A DNA stretch of 64,000 bases from Rhexocercosporidium sp. MPI-PUGE-AT-0058 (GCA_020746875.1 JAGTJL010000016.1:496001-560000), one strand, 5' to 3'; positions 22,553 through 35,825 are shown, numbered from the stretch's first letter. Numbers and translations: made by a program. Notes: generated by a model from the sequence alone, not told the origin.

Positions 22553-25149
22553 TTGTCAGACACCAACCCAATCCTCCCACCTGCACCTGCAGTCATGTCT
22601 CATTTATCTGCACCTCGTGGTCAGTCTAAGACGAAGAAGCATTTGATTGAGAACAGAGTCAAAGCCATCCCCCGCCCTTTCTACGCCAGCCTTGCTCGTA
22701 AGGACTCGGTTGCTCTTCGGCCGGCTGCATGTTCTTCCATTGGCCTCCCCGACTCTCGCTACCAAAAGGGTGACTATATACGCCTCCGTTGTTCTCCCCA
22801 CAACGCCGTTATTCTACGAGCTGAGCCTTACATCGTCGACGAGAACGGTCGCTCTTTATTGCTGCATTCCGCAGAAAAAGTCAAGCCAAAATCACGAAAA
22901 TCTCGCTTTTCTCGCTCGTATCGCAAGTCTGTTAATATGGCTTCCCCTCGCACCCCCGTCAATCAACAAGGTCTCATAAATGGTCGTCGGTCGATTATCC
23001 CGGATGGCGACGATAGGCATGGCCCTAGCATGACACCCGATGTACCATCACCTCCACCAAAGGATACACCACGACCAGTACGTATTCTTCTCTTCTTCCC
23101 AACATCACCCGGTTCTTAACGCGTCTCTGCGCTTCTGTTTACGCGTCTTCCACCCAAAAGTTCCCCTGTCAGGTCTTTAGCCTTCCTAACACGTCACTAT
23201 GTATAGAAGAAGGTATCTCCGCTTGACAAGGACCTACCAGCCAAGCCTGCTCTCCGCTATGCTTCATCCCCACAGCGACGTGGTCTCCTTGGTGAGTTGT
23301 ACATCCTTTCCATCCTCAAGATTCTTTGCTGATAGTATCAGATGCTACAGACTCTGCTGCGAAGAGAATGACAGTCAGCTACCCTCCTCTCAAGCCTTCC
23401 AACGTCGTTCGTCACCGCCCTTCTCTGAGCGACTCTAGCTTTAAGGTTGCACCCTCTCTCAAATCTGCTCGCGGCAGTGTCAAATATGAGGTTGGAACTG
23501 CTTCTACAAAGCAGGCCCAGAAGGTTCAAGGTCTGCCCGTCACCATTACCAGTCAAAGAAACCTCCGTCAAACCTCCAGTGGCTACTCTCTCGCTGGTTC
23601 TCGTCCATCTGCCCCTACTTCTAACCAACGTATGGTCTCGCTCAGTCATGGCGGTCATATTGGTGCATACAAGAACGGAAGCCCGATCCAGAGATACCCA
23701 TCTTCCAGCAAGGTTAAGGCTCTTGCCAAGACTCCCGTCAAGTTCAATCGCCGCAAGACTCGAGACTTCCAGGTTTTGAGTGATAATTGCTCGGATGATG
23801 ACATCGACGTCAATGCAGATATCACGCAGACTGGGGAGATTGTTGAGCCCAACAAGGAGAACTTCGACATTTCTGGAGATACATTGGCCAAGAATCACGC
23901 TGCGGAGTCTCCTGCTCGATCGGATGGAGGCAGACGATATGTCAAGCTTGGTGTTGGTCCTACCGTTCGATACTCTAAGGATGCTCGGGAGGTTTTGATG
24001 GGAAAGAGTCCAAAGTTAGTCCATACTTTCTACGAGAAAGATTCTTTGCTAACTTTGATTGCAGCGTTAAGGAGCTCAAGAATACCTCCAAATTTGGTGG
24101 CTCTTCCAAGGTCCTCAATGACAGTCCATAGTATGTAAACAGTCTGGATAGGATTTTCCAAGCTAATAAGTATTAGCCCTCGCATCCCTCTTCCCCAGAA
24201 GGTCGACAAGGAAGTCAAGTCTCGATTCCAAGCTAGTGACCCTCCAGCTTCCCGTCTCACACGACCCACCGCTTCCAGCGCTGCTCGTACCCAAGACTCG
24301 AAGGCTAAGATTGATTCACGCAAGTCCTCCATCGTAACACCCGCAGTCAAGAAGGCTCCCGAAGTCAAGAAAGTCAGCAAGGGTATCCGCAGCCGAGTTT
24401 CCGATTTGCTTCATGGTCGCCGCCGTTCTGCTCAGCCATCGGTTGACAAGACTCCTCCTCTAGTACACAATAATAAGAAGTACGATGTTCGGGATATGAC
24501 CGCATTCAAAGTCATCCTCACGGTGAGGCGCCCACCTTTTACTCTGCTCTTTACAATTGTAAACAGGCTAATTCCACATCAGGGTGAACAAGCTGACAAG
24601 CTTACCTCTGACCGCGACCAACATCAGGCTAAGGCTAACAGCCAGGAGACAGCTGAAGCCCACTACTCGAACAACACCGCTCGCCGTCTGGCCCGCAGCT
24701 CCGCTATCCCAACCCGTCTCAATCCCGATGAAGACTGCGATCACCCACCTCCACCGCCCCCAATGAACAGCATCAGGGCCCTCCGCGCACACAACCTCGA
24801 AGATGCTGCTGCACTTCAAACCGAAGATGCCCGTCTCGAAGCTGCCATCGCCAGTGTTCAAGCCTCTCTCGACCAAATCATTGCCACAACCCAAGGCATC
24901 GAATACCCTGGTTTCCGCAATGTCGTCGAGCCCGTCATTCGCAGTCTCGCAGCCAGCATTCTTTCTGCCCAAAACGCTAGAGTTGCGGTTGTTGGTCTGG
25001 GAAATGCGAGTCAGAGAGTCATGACTGATACCCTGATTATGAGTGAGGCTATTAGTCGCGCTGCCACTGAAGCCCGAAGAATGGTTGACGATATCGAGAC
25101 CATGATTCCTGAGGTTCAGACTGCTGGCGGTAGTTCTGCTCGGGCTTAG
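22553..25149 (+). CDS. Large basic protein of unknown function
   Basis: Six exons (22553-23077, 23207-23291, 23342-24014, 24065-24130, 24177-24522, 24583-25149) join in frame to give 753 aa; a second in-frame ATG at 22595 would give 739 aa. Most of the chain is Ser/Lys/Arg/Pro-rich and probably disordered (for example KPKSRKSRFSRSYRKS). A KENxxD-like acidic patch (EPNKENFD) follows the first third. The last 190 residues are helical with heptad-like spacing (LEDAAALQTEDARLEAAIA) and would form a coiled coil. KGIRSRVSDLLHGRRRS is a short conserved-looking motif before it. No enzyme motif was found. A nuclear or cytoskeletal scaffold is a guess from composition only. Confidence 0.78.
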
Positions 25150-25796
25150 TTGTGATGTTGCCTTTTTCATGAAGTTATGGTGCTTTTGCTTCCGTTTTGC
25201 TTTGCTTATTTTCTGATTTTCCTTTTGCCTTTCCTTTGATTTCTTTCATTAGATGCCTCAAGGGTAGTTTGTAGGATATGTTATGTAAGATTGACGACTT
25301 TACGACTGAGAAGAGAGACGCTCGATATGATATGATGCGACGATTGATTAATTTAGCGGTTTACATGGAAGAGAGGATGCTTGTATAGGGTATGTCACAC
25401 GAGAGAGGGAGCTTTTGATTGGCGAGATGAGGGTTGCTGCGGGATGACGAGGTGACATTACAAACTGGGAGGGACTCCTGCCAAAGTTCTCAGACAAGTT
25501 CATGAATTGAGGATTGTGTCGCTACACAATTACTGCCAAAACCCGATGGTGCAAATGATTGTGAATGTGATAATATCGGGGAATTATTGACAGGCTCGGG
25601 GGGTGAGAAACCACTGGGAAGCTGCTGATCAAAATTCCAAGACTTGTGAATGTGAAGTCACTAGAACCCACTACACACGCATGCCAGTTTTGAAGTGCTG
25701 AGTCAAAATAAACGCTTCTTCTAGTACGACTTTTTGTTTGATCCCTACACTCCGTCAATTCAGCAACTGAGCTCAAATCAAACCAAAACACCACCT
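25150..25796. other. Intergenic between convergent genes
   Basis: About 650 bp of 3' flanking sequence, T-rich near 25170-25260. No gene was recognised. Confidence 0.4.
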
Positions 25797-26950
25797 TCAA
25801 AACTCCACCTTCTTCCCACAAACAACCACCAATGGGATACCTGGGATGCCTCCCTGACCAAAATACTAGAAAATCCAAGTCAGTCACATCAATTCTATAA
25901 AAGGAACACATAGAAACCCATAGGAGCCAAAGGAAGCAATCACCTACCTCCTCCATAACCCCCACCTTCTCCCCCACAATCCTCCGAATCTCACCCTCCT
26001 CCCTCGCCTCCCCATTCTCCTTCCTCGCCAACATGATCGGCCACAGACTCCTCACAGCACCCAGCCACCACACCCTCGCCACATCTCTCGACCTCTCCTT
26101 CGTCTCATCGTCCCTCAAACTATACCACGTAGTCTTACTCAAAATATGCTGGTCGATACTCGAATCCTGCCAAAGTTCACCGTGGAGAACACTCGCGATG
26201 TCGCGCGCGAAACCAAGGGAGGTGCAGAAATCGAGGAAGTCAGCGAGGGTTTGCTTTACGGTGGGTGTCGCCGAGGGGAGTTGGATCGAGGGGAAGTCCC
26301 ATTCGTCCCATTGGATATAACCGCCGGGAGCTGTGTTTGGTGTCAGCTTGCCCATGAGCACATCCTTTTTCAGATAGGAGGAGGGGTAATGGCTAAGTAA
26401 GATCTTACCTAGAAGCTCGAGGACATTCTCCAACGCAATTGGAATCTCATCCTCCTTCAACGCTGCGATCAGCAGCCTGACATGCACCAAATCATACTTC
26501 CCTAAGTGCTCATCTGGGAATGATCTCAGCACATTGTGCTGCACGTAGCTGAAATCGTCGCTGTGTTCCTTGGGGAAGAAGTCATGCGAGATGTCAAAGC
26601 CGACATACTGGCGTGGAGCATTACTTGAGGCGGGCGTTTTGGAAAGGATGGTGGAGAGGTCTTGGAGCCAGATTCTAGATGCATATTATCAGCTAGGTCT
26701 TGTCTTTTTGAAAAGGGAGAAATACCCAGTTCCTGTTGCAATGTCTGCAATGCGGACGATGCGGTCTTTGGGGATTGAGGGGTGGATCTGCTCAGGGGGT
26801 CCGAAGGTGTTGATGAAAGAGTGTTGGATGTTTAATCTATTTACATGTTAGGATATGTGATTGTACAAAAGATGAGATTAATGACCGCTTGCTTTCTTTG
26901 GCGGTTTTGTTCTGGTTCAAGATATACGATGTTCCGTCTGATGTTGACAT
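25797..26950 (-). CDS. SAM-dependent methyltransferase
   Basis: Five exons (26950-26886, 26836-26726, 26674-26409, 26330-25948, 25865-25797) give 297 aa with matching phases. The glycine-rich SAM motif I (RIADIATGTGIWLQDL) is split by intron 2. The post-I acidic residue lies in VGFDISHDFFP, and KYDLVHVRLLI and PGGYIQWDEWD are motifs typical of the fungal LaeA/UMTA-like class I methyltransferases. The substrate cannot be read from sequence. The short last exon (YFGQGGIPGIPLVVVCGKKV) matches the usual C-terminal strand. No polyketide or peptide synthase lies nearby, so a secondary-metabolite role is unsupported here. Confidence 0.88.
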
Positions 26951-27539
26951 TTTGGTAGGTTTTGATGGAGTTTTTGACTCTGCAAAAGAGGGGTTCAAAT
27001 TAGAGTAAGGTCTTGGTGGGGGATTTCAAATTGTGTAATACGGGTCTCAAAGCTTCAATCCAATTTTGAAGGTACTGCGTATATTTTCTAAAGCTAAGTT
27101 GTTATGATAAGCAACGGCTGTTGTTAATTGCCCCCTTTTTAGATGCTAATTTTACGTCATGTAAACTAGTGTACTAGCACCACATCGGCATTCCTTAAAT
27201 GGATAACCGATCTCCCTCGTCTGCCTCGGAACAAAACAAAACAAACCTAAGAATCTCATGGTATCTAGTTCATCTGATATGAGAATCAAAGTATGAGAGC
27301 ACAAATACCAGTCGACGAGGTCATGTAGAAAATTGTACCTTTCCCGAGACTTCCACATCCGACACCAGACTCCTGAGCTTGCTCGACCTCATCTTCGAGA
27401 TGTGAACTTCCCTCCCAAGTTGAGCATAACCAAAAAAAAATCGAAGATTTGATCCTCGAAATTTACAGAAATAGACTACCTCAGTTGGAGTCATACCGCC
27501 AATTCTTGATCTCTACATCCCTTTTCCCACCTCCATTCC
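26951..27539. other. Intergenic, methyltransferase promoter side
   Basis: About 590 bp, no coding signal. A run of ten A occurs near 27430. Confidence 0.4.
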
Positions 27540-28189
27540 TCAGAACCCACACAGAGCCGAAATCACCCTCTCAGACTCCGCTTCCCCATTGACATCTCCA
27601 ACATACGCCAAATACCCATTTCCAATTCTCGCTCCCACAATTGCCGCTTGACTCTGGTCGACATCCCTGGGTACAAACACCATCGAATGTGTCTCTCCTC
27701 CAGGAACAGGCTTGAAGATCTTTTCTTGTGGCTTGACTTCCCTCACATGCAAGGCTTTCATACTGTATGTCGACGGCAGCGAGCCAGGAGCGACACCTCG
27801 AGGGAGAATGTAGAAGTAACTAAGTTCAAAGGTGCCTCGCTCGTAGTTTCCACGCTTCCAAGACAATCCAAACGACAGGAAAAGAGGCTCAAAGTCCGTG
27901 ACGAAGCTGGGGAAGTGAAGCCCGAAAATGACCACACTGCCATTTGCAGGTACGATTGGATTCTGGTAACGACAGCAGCGTTTTCTGGTTTCGTCAATCC
28001 TTCGTCTGTGACTATGATTGCTTTTGGTATGTTAGAAACAAGATATCTGATTGCTCCTATTGCAAATTTGGCTCGTTTTACTGGGGCGGAGTTGGAGATG
28101 ATGTCGATTAGAGATGCTTATTGTTGGTCAAGGAAGGATTGAAAGGAGAAGCAGAGCAGGAGGACTTGGGGTTGTTCAGGAGGTGCCAT
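27540..28189 (-). pseudogene. Decayed fungal conserved protein (amidotransferase-like fold?)
   Basis: Starting at MAPPEQPQVLLLCFSFQ, the frame meets a TAA at 28120-28118 after FLDQQ. It continues in the same frame as ASLIDIISNSAPVKRAK... to RIQSYLQ, then breaks at a run of three A (27943-27945) where one base is missing. The rest (VVIFGLHFPSF ... YLAYVGDVNGEAESERVISALCGF) is in the next frame to a normal stop. The two defects and otherwise clean sequence suggest recent inactivation. The parts resemble a fungal family with a GATase1/ThuA-like core, which I place only tentatively. Confidence 0.65.
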
Positions 28190-29024
28190 TCTGGATTTAT
28201 CAAATTTAATGTGATGGCTTCGATACGGAGGTCCGGTATCTAGAAAATAACCCTTTTTTACTTCCAATGTTGCGAGAGACTTAAAAGGGAACAAGAGACT
28301 CGACTCCCTTTGAAGACGCCAAGGCACATCAGGTGACCTTCGGCCACAGTCCCATTCGCGGTGGTGGAGCCGATGACCTTTTTTAGATAATATCTTCAGA
28401 GCATCAAGGTAACACTGTGCTTCTTTACAATCCTTAGCTTACGATGGCTGCTGGTGAGCTTCATCGGAATTGTATTGTAGCGTCTCAACAGCTCACCAGA
28501 GCGATGTGACTGAGGCCGACGTGATGTCTAGGACCCACCAAATAAATGATCACACGAAGAAGAACAATTTGGTAATAATTTTTCACGGATCTGCCACGTC
28601 AGGATTCGGATGACCTGACACACTACGATCTCATCTTGAAGGTGCAGATGCGGAAACTGTAAACGCACATGCGAAGCACGCTTGCAATCAAGGTTCAAGA
28701 GAACTACCGAAGCCAAGAAACTGTAAAATTGTTAGACAGACACCCTAAGACACTACCCAAACCGGCTCCAGTTTTTTGAGATTTAATATTTGTGCTAAAA
28801 AAGATGGGAGCAATTAAGGTTTCGATCAGGCAGCGAATAGAGGAGATGTGCAGGGATGGTACAGTACCAGACAAAATCTATCAACTGCCGATTCCCTCGA
28901 CGTTTATTCACCACAATTCCACAACTCCTGGTCTTCGTCCTCGTTCCGAGTCACCATACATTCGAAAGCCATCGAATCAATCTAACTGAGCAGTGTCGGG
29001 TTTGCAGAGAAAGTCCTCGAGGCC
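28190..29024. other. Intergenic between divergent genes
   Basis: About 830 bp upstream of the monooxygenase and of the decayed gene. A possible short leader ORF lies at 28792-28989, without recognisable content. Confidence 0.4.
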
Positions 29025-31027
29025 ATGTCACCTTTCAACGCAAAAGATATCACGGCTGTGAAGATAAAAGACGAACCCGAAAATGGAAGCGATGGCGATG
29101 GAGCCACAGCCAAAGCAAAAAAAACCCCCACCTACACAATTCTCGAAGAGCCAAACCGTCGAGGCCGAAAGATCAGGGTCATCACAATCGGTTCTGGGGC
29201 AAGTGCTTTGAACTTCGCTCATGACATCGATACCTCACCACTAGACATTGAGCTCGCAATCTATGAAAAGAATCCAGAGATTGGTGGAACATGGTATGAG
29301 AACAGGTAAATTCAAATCTAGACCTCGAATTCCCGGACATTAATTTCTTACAGATACCCAGGTTGTGGTTGTGATATTCCTTCGGTCATTTATCAGCTGA
29401 GTTGGGCACCTTCAAGTCGTTGGAACTCATAGTAAGTATCACTTCACATGCCTTGATAGAGTATTTTAATTGAGTATGTTCAGCTATTCATCAGCACCTC
29501 AAATCCTGCAATACTTCAAAACAGTCGCAGACGAGTACAACTTACGAAAGTACATCAAGCTTAGCCACAGAGTGGTCGGGGCGACTTGGAGTGAGGAAAG
29601 TCAGGAATGGCACGTCAAAGTCCAGCGAGGCGATGATCCCGAAGATGTGTTTGATGACACGTGCAGTGTTCTGGTCAATGCCAGTGGAGTCCTCAAGTGA
29701 GTTTCAGCCAACATATGAGATCTCACCACCTGACTGCGTGCTAGTAAGTGGAAATGGCCTGCGATCAAAGGTCGAGCGTCTTTCAGAGGTCTAATGCTGC
29801 ACACTGCGAACTGGGACTCAAAAATTAATCTCAAAGACAAAACTGTCGCAGTCATCGGGTCAGGCTCGAGTGCGGTCCAAATAGTTCCCAGTATCCTGCC
29901 CGACGTGAAGAATCTAAAATGCTTCATTCGATCTCCATCTTGGATCACAGCCGCAGTCGGCTTGAATTTTGCTGGCAAAAATGGAGGCAACTTCGAATAC
30001 ACCGAGGAGCAGAAGGAGCTGCTTGCTGAGAACCCAGACCTTTATTTGAAGTACCGCAAGAATATCGAGTCGGAAATGAACTCTCGGTTCCGTTTCATTC
30101 TGAATGGTTCTCCGGAACAAGCAACCGTTCGTGAATCTGTTGAGAAGGAGATGAGGAGGAAATTGGAGAAAAAAGCTTGGATTGCTAATGCCATTGTCCC
30201 CAAGGACTTCGCCGTTGGATGCCGTCGACCAACCCCTGGTAATGGGTATTTGGAGGCTCTGTGCGAAGATAACGTGGATGTGATGATAGGACCAATCGAG
30301 GAGATCACTGAGAAGGGAATCAGAACTAGTGGTGGTGTTGAGCATGAAGTAGATATAATTATCTGTGCCACTGGATTCGATGTCAGCTGGAAGCCGGAGT
30401 ATCCAACTATCGGTCGCGAAGGAAGAAGTCTGGCTGAGGAATGGGCGACTGTTCCCAGCACCTACCTGTCGATCACAGTTCCTCATTTTCCCAACTACCT
30501 CAGTGAGTTACCATTTTCAGACCAAGGGGATTTGAGCTAATAACTGCGCAGTTTTCAATGGTCCATTCGGTCCATATGGTCACGGCTCCTTTCTGCCCAT
30601 CACCGAAGTCCTATCCAAGCACTTCCTTCAAATGCTTGAGAAGATGTCCTTGGAACACCTAACTTCCTTCTCTCCCTCCGAAGCCGCCGTCGCCGACTTT
30701 GCCGAGCACCGCCGCACTTTCCTCCCACGCACCGCATGGTCTGGGCCTTGCCGCTCCTGGTTCAAACAAGGCACCATTGATGGCGAGGTCATGATGTGGC
30801 CCGGGAGCCGTGTGCACTTCTTTGAGAATATGAAGACGGTACGTTGGGAAGATTACGAACTCAAATATGCGAACAGAAACAGATTTTGGTATCTCGGGAA
30901 TGGTTTTAGTCAGAGGGAGTTTGATGGTAGGGATTTAACTTGGTATTTGGGACTGTTAAATGGGAAGGATGTGCAGCCGGAATATGTGAGGGATGATATT
31001 AAAGATTTGTTAGAGGCTGAGGGTTAG
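29025..31027 (+). CDS. Baeyer-Villiger-type flavin monooxygenase
   Basis: FAD/NADPH-dependent insertion of oxygen next to a carbonyl is the family reaction. Five exons (29025-29305, 29354-29431, 29484-29696, 29745-30502, 30552-31027) give 601 aa. The first Rossmann motif is VITIGSGASAL. GTWYENRYPGCGCDIPS is the usual post-FAD block, here GCGCD where many homologues have GCACD. The fingerprint FxGxxxHxxxWP appears in degraded form as FRGLMLHTANWD. The second Rossmann motif is VAVIGSGSSAVQ, and IIICATGFDVSW is the ATG motif. All introns are canonical and in phase. The gene looks intact; the substrate is unknown, though steroids and cyclic ketones are common for the family. Confidence 0.9.
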
Positions 31028-31559
31028 ATCTGGATGTATTTGAATCACATAGAGGGGTTTGTTCCGCGGGTAGACAGTTATATCCATTATCAATATACGC
31101 TGCATTTCAATGCCCATGGTAACCTCTGAATTTTAAATATTTTGAGCTTCGGACGCTGAACATCTGTCTGCTGAAGGCAAGTGCTGCGACCGTTACATTG
31201 GATGATCGTGGACATTAAAGAGAAGACTGATCCACAAATCATACATTTGAGGCTCTCGGAACTTGATCTTATATGAGGTTGTGAAAGGGCCGACGCTCCG
31301 GTACTGGATACATGGTGCTTCACAGACCTTTCCTTCTTCTGGCGGGCGGGCATGGAAGCTTACAGCCGGAGCACTTTCTCTCCAACCTCGATATGCTAAC
31401 CATCCCCTCTTCCCCTTTCCCCTTTGCTACACCTATCTATTTAGTACTGTACCCATTACTTATTTTACTCCTTACCCCTCGCAATTTCCATAATCATGAA
31501 CCCCAGTAAGCAATCAAATCCCACGATACATCCAAACCTCCCCAGCAAAACTTGAACAT
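31028..31559. other. Intergenic, about 530 bp
   Basis: 3' flank of the monooxygenase. No gene was recognised. Confidence 0.4.
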
Positions 31560-32220
31560 TGATGCTCTATCGCTAGACTCCTCAGTAGCACCATTCAGTA
31601 CATCAGCAAACGAAACCTGCAGGCCTTTCGCTTGACCTGCCTCTCTTTCAACCACCCCTCAGCAGAATCCCTATGTTGCAATAAAACAGTGTAGATTCAA
31701 AAGCAGAGCCTCGAAAGGTCGCCATTGACCACAATCCCCATAGCCTTAATATTCTCTTCCAATATATATATCGTCCGAAGACCTTTGCTAATCATTTCCT
31801 TCCCATGGAAGGCGCCATGTACGCGATGTCATCCGGGCCACAGCAGTAGCGAGGGCTAATATTACTAAACTATAATTGTTGGATCCTGAGAATACCACGG
31901 CAACTCGGATCCTCTCACTACATCTAGAGGATTTGTCGATAGCCGTTGTGGCTTTCAAGAATGCCAAGAAGTTTCATCTCAAGCTTCCTGACTTCACTGC
32001 GAAGGAGTTGGACGGGAACATATTCACAGCTATCCAGCTTACGCAACTTGTCCAAGCCATGGGAACTCTCGAAAAGTTGACTTTGGTTTCTTGTTCGTGC
32101 AATCCTTATGTGCCTTCCTAGGCAGTCTCTGTATTTGAAAGGTTGAGTTCTTTGCGTGTCCTCGATTTACAGTCATTTGACCTTCAATCGCAAGAGTTCA
32201 TGGACTTTCTACTCTAATGT
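31560..32220 (+). pseudogene. F-box/LRR-like relic
   Basis: RNLQAFRLTCLSFNHPS near 31610 resembles the F-box helix of fungal F-box proteins. About 190 bp with stops follow. Then 31876-32121 gives FHLKLPDFTAKELDG and LEKLTLVSCSC, repeats of LRR type. After an in-frame TAG the same frame continues as SSLRVLDLQSFDLQ and ends in another stop. The frame to 32552 may be its tail. No intact reading frame can be made without several repairs. Confidence 0.4.
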
Positions 32221-32756
32221 AGGACAACCTCGCGAATCGTAAAGGTTTTCATAGCGCATTGGGCATAGGTGTGTCTTTCGTGCTCGGCTCGGACTTGATA
32301 AGTGCTAGTATTGACGCTGTAAAGACTCGATACATAGCGGTTTTTTTGTACATCATTTCTTCGGAGCGTGAGGGAAAGTCTATCGCCAATGAGTTTGGAG
32401 TGGACAGGGATTTTGGAAAATATCGGAGCTTTCTGGATTATTCGTACCCTGCGGCAAAAGCTCTCGAGGACTATGTCAAGAAGCGGAGTCAAGACTTCCC
32501 GATTGAAATTCTACGTCGAAATCAACAGGGAAACTTAGAAGAGGTTGAGTAGAGGCAATTTGGAGGCTTGTGCGGTTATTTTTCTCTGCAATGCTGTACT
32601 ACACACAACAGTCATGGTTTATTCGTATTCTGACACTCGCGCGCCCGAGAACTCTACTCGACGGTCATCATTTGGTCTTTTCATAAACCATCGAACGCAG
32701 TGGTAATCATATGTAACCTTTTTGCCTGTCCGCATGTCAGTCTATCCCCAAGGATA
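32221..32756. other. Possible tail of the F-box relic, then intergenic
   Basis: A 97-codon frame (32259-32552) has no recognised domain; it could be the C-terminal remnant of the LRR relic. Nothing was seen after it. Confidence 0.3.
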
Positions 32757-34803
32757 TCACCACTCAGGAGTCAATTGTAATGAAGAACCTACAGCTGCTT
32801 CGCATCTTTGCATCGCATATGCGCAATCCCTTTTCATGATCTTGCCAGGGTGCCATTCTGATGTATACCTGCATGTGGTATACATGTTTTCCGGGTTGTT
32901 GATCAACTCACCCGATAGTTGAAGCCCTCCATACTCGAAGCTATATAGATCTTTTCCTTCCACGCAGTATTGATCAGATGCTTTTTTCATTTCGTCCCCA
33001 CTTGGTCCCTTTCCTTCTGTTAAGCACTCAGGATCAACTATGTTAGCAGGTGGGAAGCTCTGTAACACAGACCATGGTGTGACCATGAGGATGACTCCTT
33101 GATCGTTGGCGTATACACCGCCGTACTTGTTGTCCAGCGGGTTGTTGGCGTCTCCGTGATCACAATTATCAAGTGGAAGCCTGAGCTGGCTAATACAGTC
33201 CGCGACGCTCGTTGTGTACTCCTTGTAGTGAGAAGCAGTGATGAGAACTGCTGTATCTTTCCCCTCGTTGAACAATTTCTCGATGCGATCTCTACGATGT
33301 CGGCCTGTTCTTCATGGCTGCAGAATTGTTCCTCTGCCGAGAGTCCAATGGCGATATGTACCCAGCTGTTCCTAACATAGGAATAGCAGTGGATTGGGTT
33401 CCCTGAAAGGGGGATTAATTCAAAAACTGCAGTTCCTTGGTACTGGATGTTACCGCCATGCCTGAGATCGGCTAGGTTATCAGCCGAGTGATTGGTTTCA
33501 TCGCAGCCATCAAGAATTGCCGTCAGGAACCGCCTGCGATCTTCCACCAGCATGTTGGAAATGCCGCCGAATGTGATGCCAAGTTGTATCCGGTTGGGAG
33601 AATCATGGTTGAATTCCTGCGAGTATTCTGGAGTATCCTTGGGAGTTCGGCTCCGCAGAATTCCCCGATAGCCTTTTCGCCAGCATCTCGTGTTACACTG
33701 TCCCGAGTCGTTACTCCAAGGCAGCTTGGTCTCCCCATGGCTGGCTTAGCAGCTTCTGCTGCAAACATCTCCTGCTGGGTTTTCAGATGGACAGGATCGA
33801 AAGAATAGTCTTCTGCCTCTCCAACCAACTGCCAACACTGCCAACCCTCGTTGACCTTGACTGTGCATTTCCCCTTCTCACCATGGCAATTTGTTTCAAC
33901 ACGTACAGGCTATGAGAAAGTCAGATTACGGGGTCTTTTGACGAAATCAATCAACTCACCTCATTCTCCTCTTCATCACACTCCCTCGTATCATCTGGCT
34001 TCTCTCGGAAGAGACGGCGATTAAGGATAAGCCGATTCTGAATGTCGATGTTTCTGATCTTGAGGATCATGAGCACGCCAAGTATACCGACCGACAACCT
34101 TTTATTCGGTATCAAGGCCTATCAAAATATTGGTTAGTCTCGGGGTTTTTGGGAAGTATTGAGTGGAGGTAACACACCCAGGTGAAGTATCGGTCCGAGT
34201 CGAAGCTTGCATAGGCAAGCTCGAACGCGGCACTGATTGTCTCTATGAAATCAGAAAATTGTGAAGTACCGGGTGGCAGGAATGACGTCTGCCAGTGCAC
34301 TTGCTGGATCCGCGACCATGTGAGAGAAGGCTTCATCCATGCGGTCTATGAAACAGTCGTCCGTTATCAAGTCGTTGATCTGCTCGGATCTCAAGGTCTG
34401 CTGCTGCTTCTCTTTGTAGGGACGGAACATATCGAGCTAACTGCAACAAGGTTGTGGACAGCTTCTTGTAGGGGTTCGGAAACTTGCACTACTTCGTTGT
34501 TGTCCGCATCGTTCGAGAATGTGAGGTCGATGTGGTGGACGAATCTGTACACCTCTCCGTCCTGGGTTGCAGTCACGACTTCCTTGCAAAAGTCCGGGGG
34601 TCTTGGTTGAGACGTCAGCTTTGCACCTATCTGAAATGTTGATGGACGCAAAGTAAGACGACCTACGCATCTTGTCTTGCTGTCAGCGTAGCGATGACAG
34701 ACTCCTGAGGAGGTGCAATAGTGATGTACACGACTGGAGCTGCAAGGCCGAAGCCTGGGGCAAAAGACAGCAGCACATGCATAGTAAAGAAAATGATACT
34801 CAT
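32757..34803 (-). pseudogene. Broken gene for a Cys-containing secreted protein
   Basis: The start (34803) encodes a signal peptide, MSIIFFTMHVLLSFAPGF. Further segments are DFCKEVVTATQDGEVY, DMFRPYKEKQQQTLRSEQ, TISAAFELAYASFDSDRYFTW, TNCHGEKGKCTVKVNEGWQCW, RIQLGITFGGI and CISQLRLPLDNCDHG. They lie in order and are joined by plausible introns (for example GTGTGT...GATAG and GTGAGT...CATAG). Frame is lost at least twice by single missing bases: near 33645-33655, between FCGA and TPKDTPEY, and at about 33290, between ADIVE and RIEKLF. The signal exon also fails to join in phase. The C-terminal Cys pattern resembles tails of fungal chitinase-like or killer-type secreted proteins, a weak match. 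Confidence 0.5.
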
Positions 34804-35825
34804 TCTGCAAGTTTTGCTTTGCGTTTTTAATTAGGACGTCAAATATCCGGGCAATTTGGCTATTGTCTGGAAACGTCCTTGACAACGCGGGCTTCAATTC
34901 ATATCTTCTTCCTTCCTATACCTGTCCCAAAGTATCATGATCGCAACATTTCAAGGACCTGCTTTGTCACGTCGAAGAAATGACCTCTTGCGGCGAAGAT
35001 ATGTGTCCACACTACTAGTACCTCGCGTTGGAAATATAAACATGTTGTCATGATGTGTCCTTGCAGTGTTCCGAACCAAATCCTCCTATTGCGCTGCATG
35101 TCCGGCCCCGGAAGATCCACATGTGTTGTCTGTGTAGTGCAGCACAACATGACATGCGCCAGTTGGCAGTGACCTTAGTTGAGTATCGTGGGCTACCTGG
35201 CCTCGAGGTCGCAAGATCGGTCGCGTATGAAACGGCCAACGTTGGGGTCAGTGGCTGTAATGTTGATCTATCCCGCCAGAGTTGGTCACATATATTTAGA
35301 AAGGTTACAACGAGTGTGAATAAATAGATAGAAGTACACTTCTTTGGATGCCAGTCCGCCTTTTGAGAGTTTTTGATGTTGGGCACTGAGATATCATCTG
35401 TGATAGTTGGGGAATTTCAGCCTGCAGCCAGTTATGTGGCCAAGTCATTGTTGTTTCCGCATCGCATGACATATCGGTTGCCTTACACAAGAATGAATAA
35501 ATTGATAATAGTTTCCAGGCCATTGATTCAAGAACAAGGGGGCCTTCATCGCATACATTATGGGCGTTTCCAATGCCAACCATATGCGCATTCATCTAAA
35601 GATGAACAAGAATTGCAGGCCCTATTTGCGTGGGCGCCACACGGGATATTTTTAAAATTAAACATCGATTATAGATCCTATTAAATGATGATGATACAAC
35701 CAGCTATACTGGCAGCGCATGTCAGAGATATTAGCACGATATGAGTCTCGGATTATAATAAAACCTTATTCGTTCATGGCAATACTGATATCCTCTTACT
35801 CATCGCTTGTTGAACTCTGCTCACA
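34804..35825. other. Intergenic between divergent broken genes
   Basis: About 1 kb. The short ORFs on both strands have no domain content. Confidence 0.4.

Noticed and set aside
25797..31027. Secondary-metabolite gene cluster (methyltransferase plus monooxygenase)
   Set aside because: No polyketide, peptide or terpene synthase and no pathway regulator is present; the gene between them is broken.
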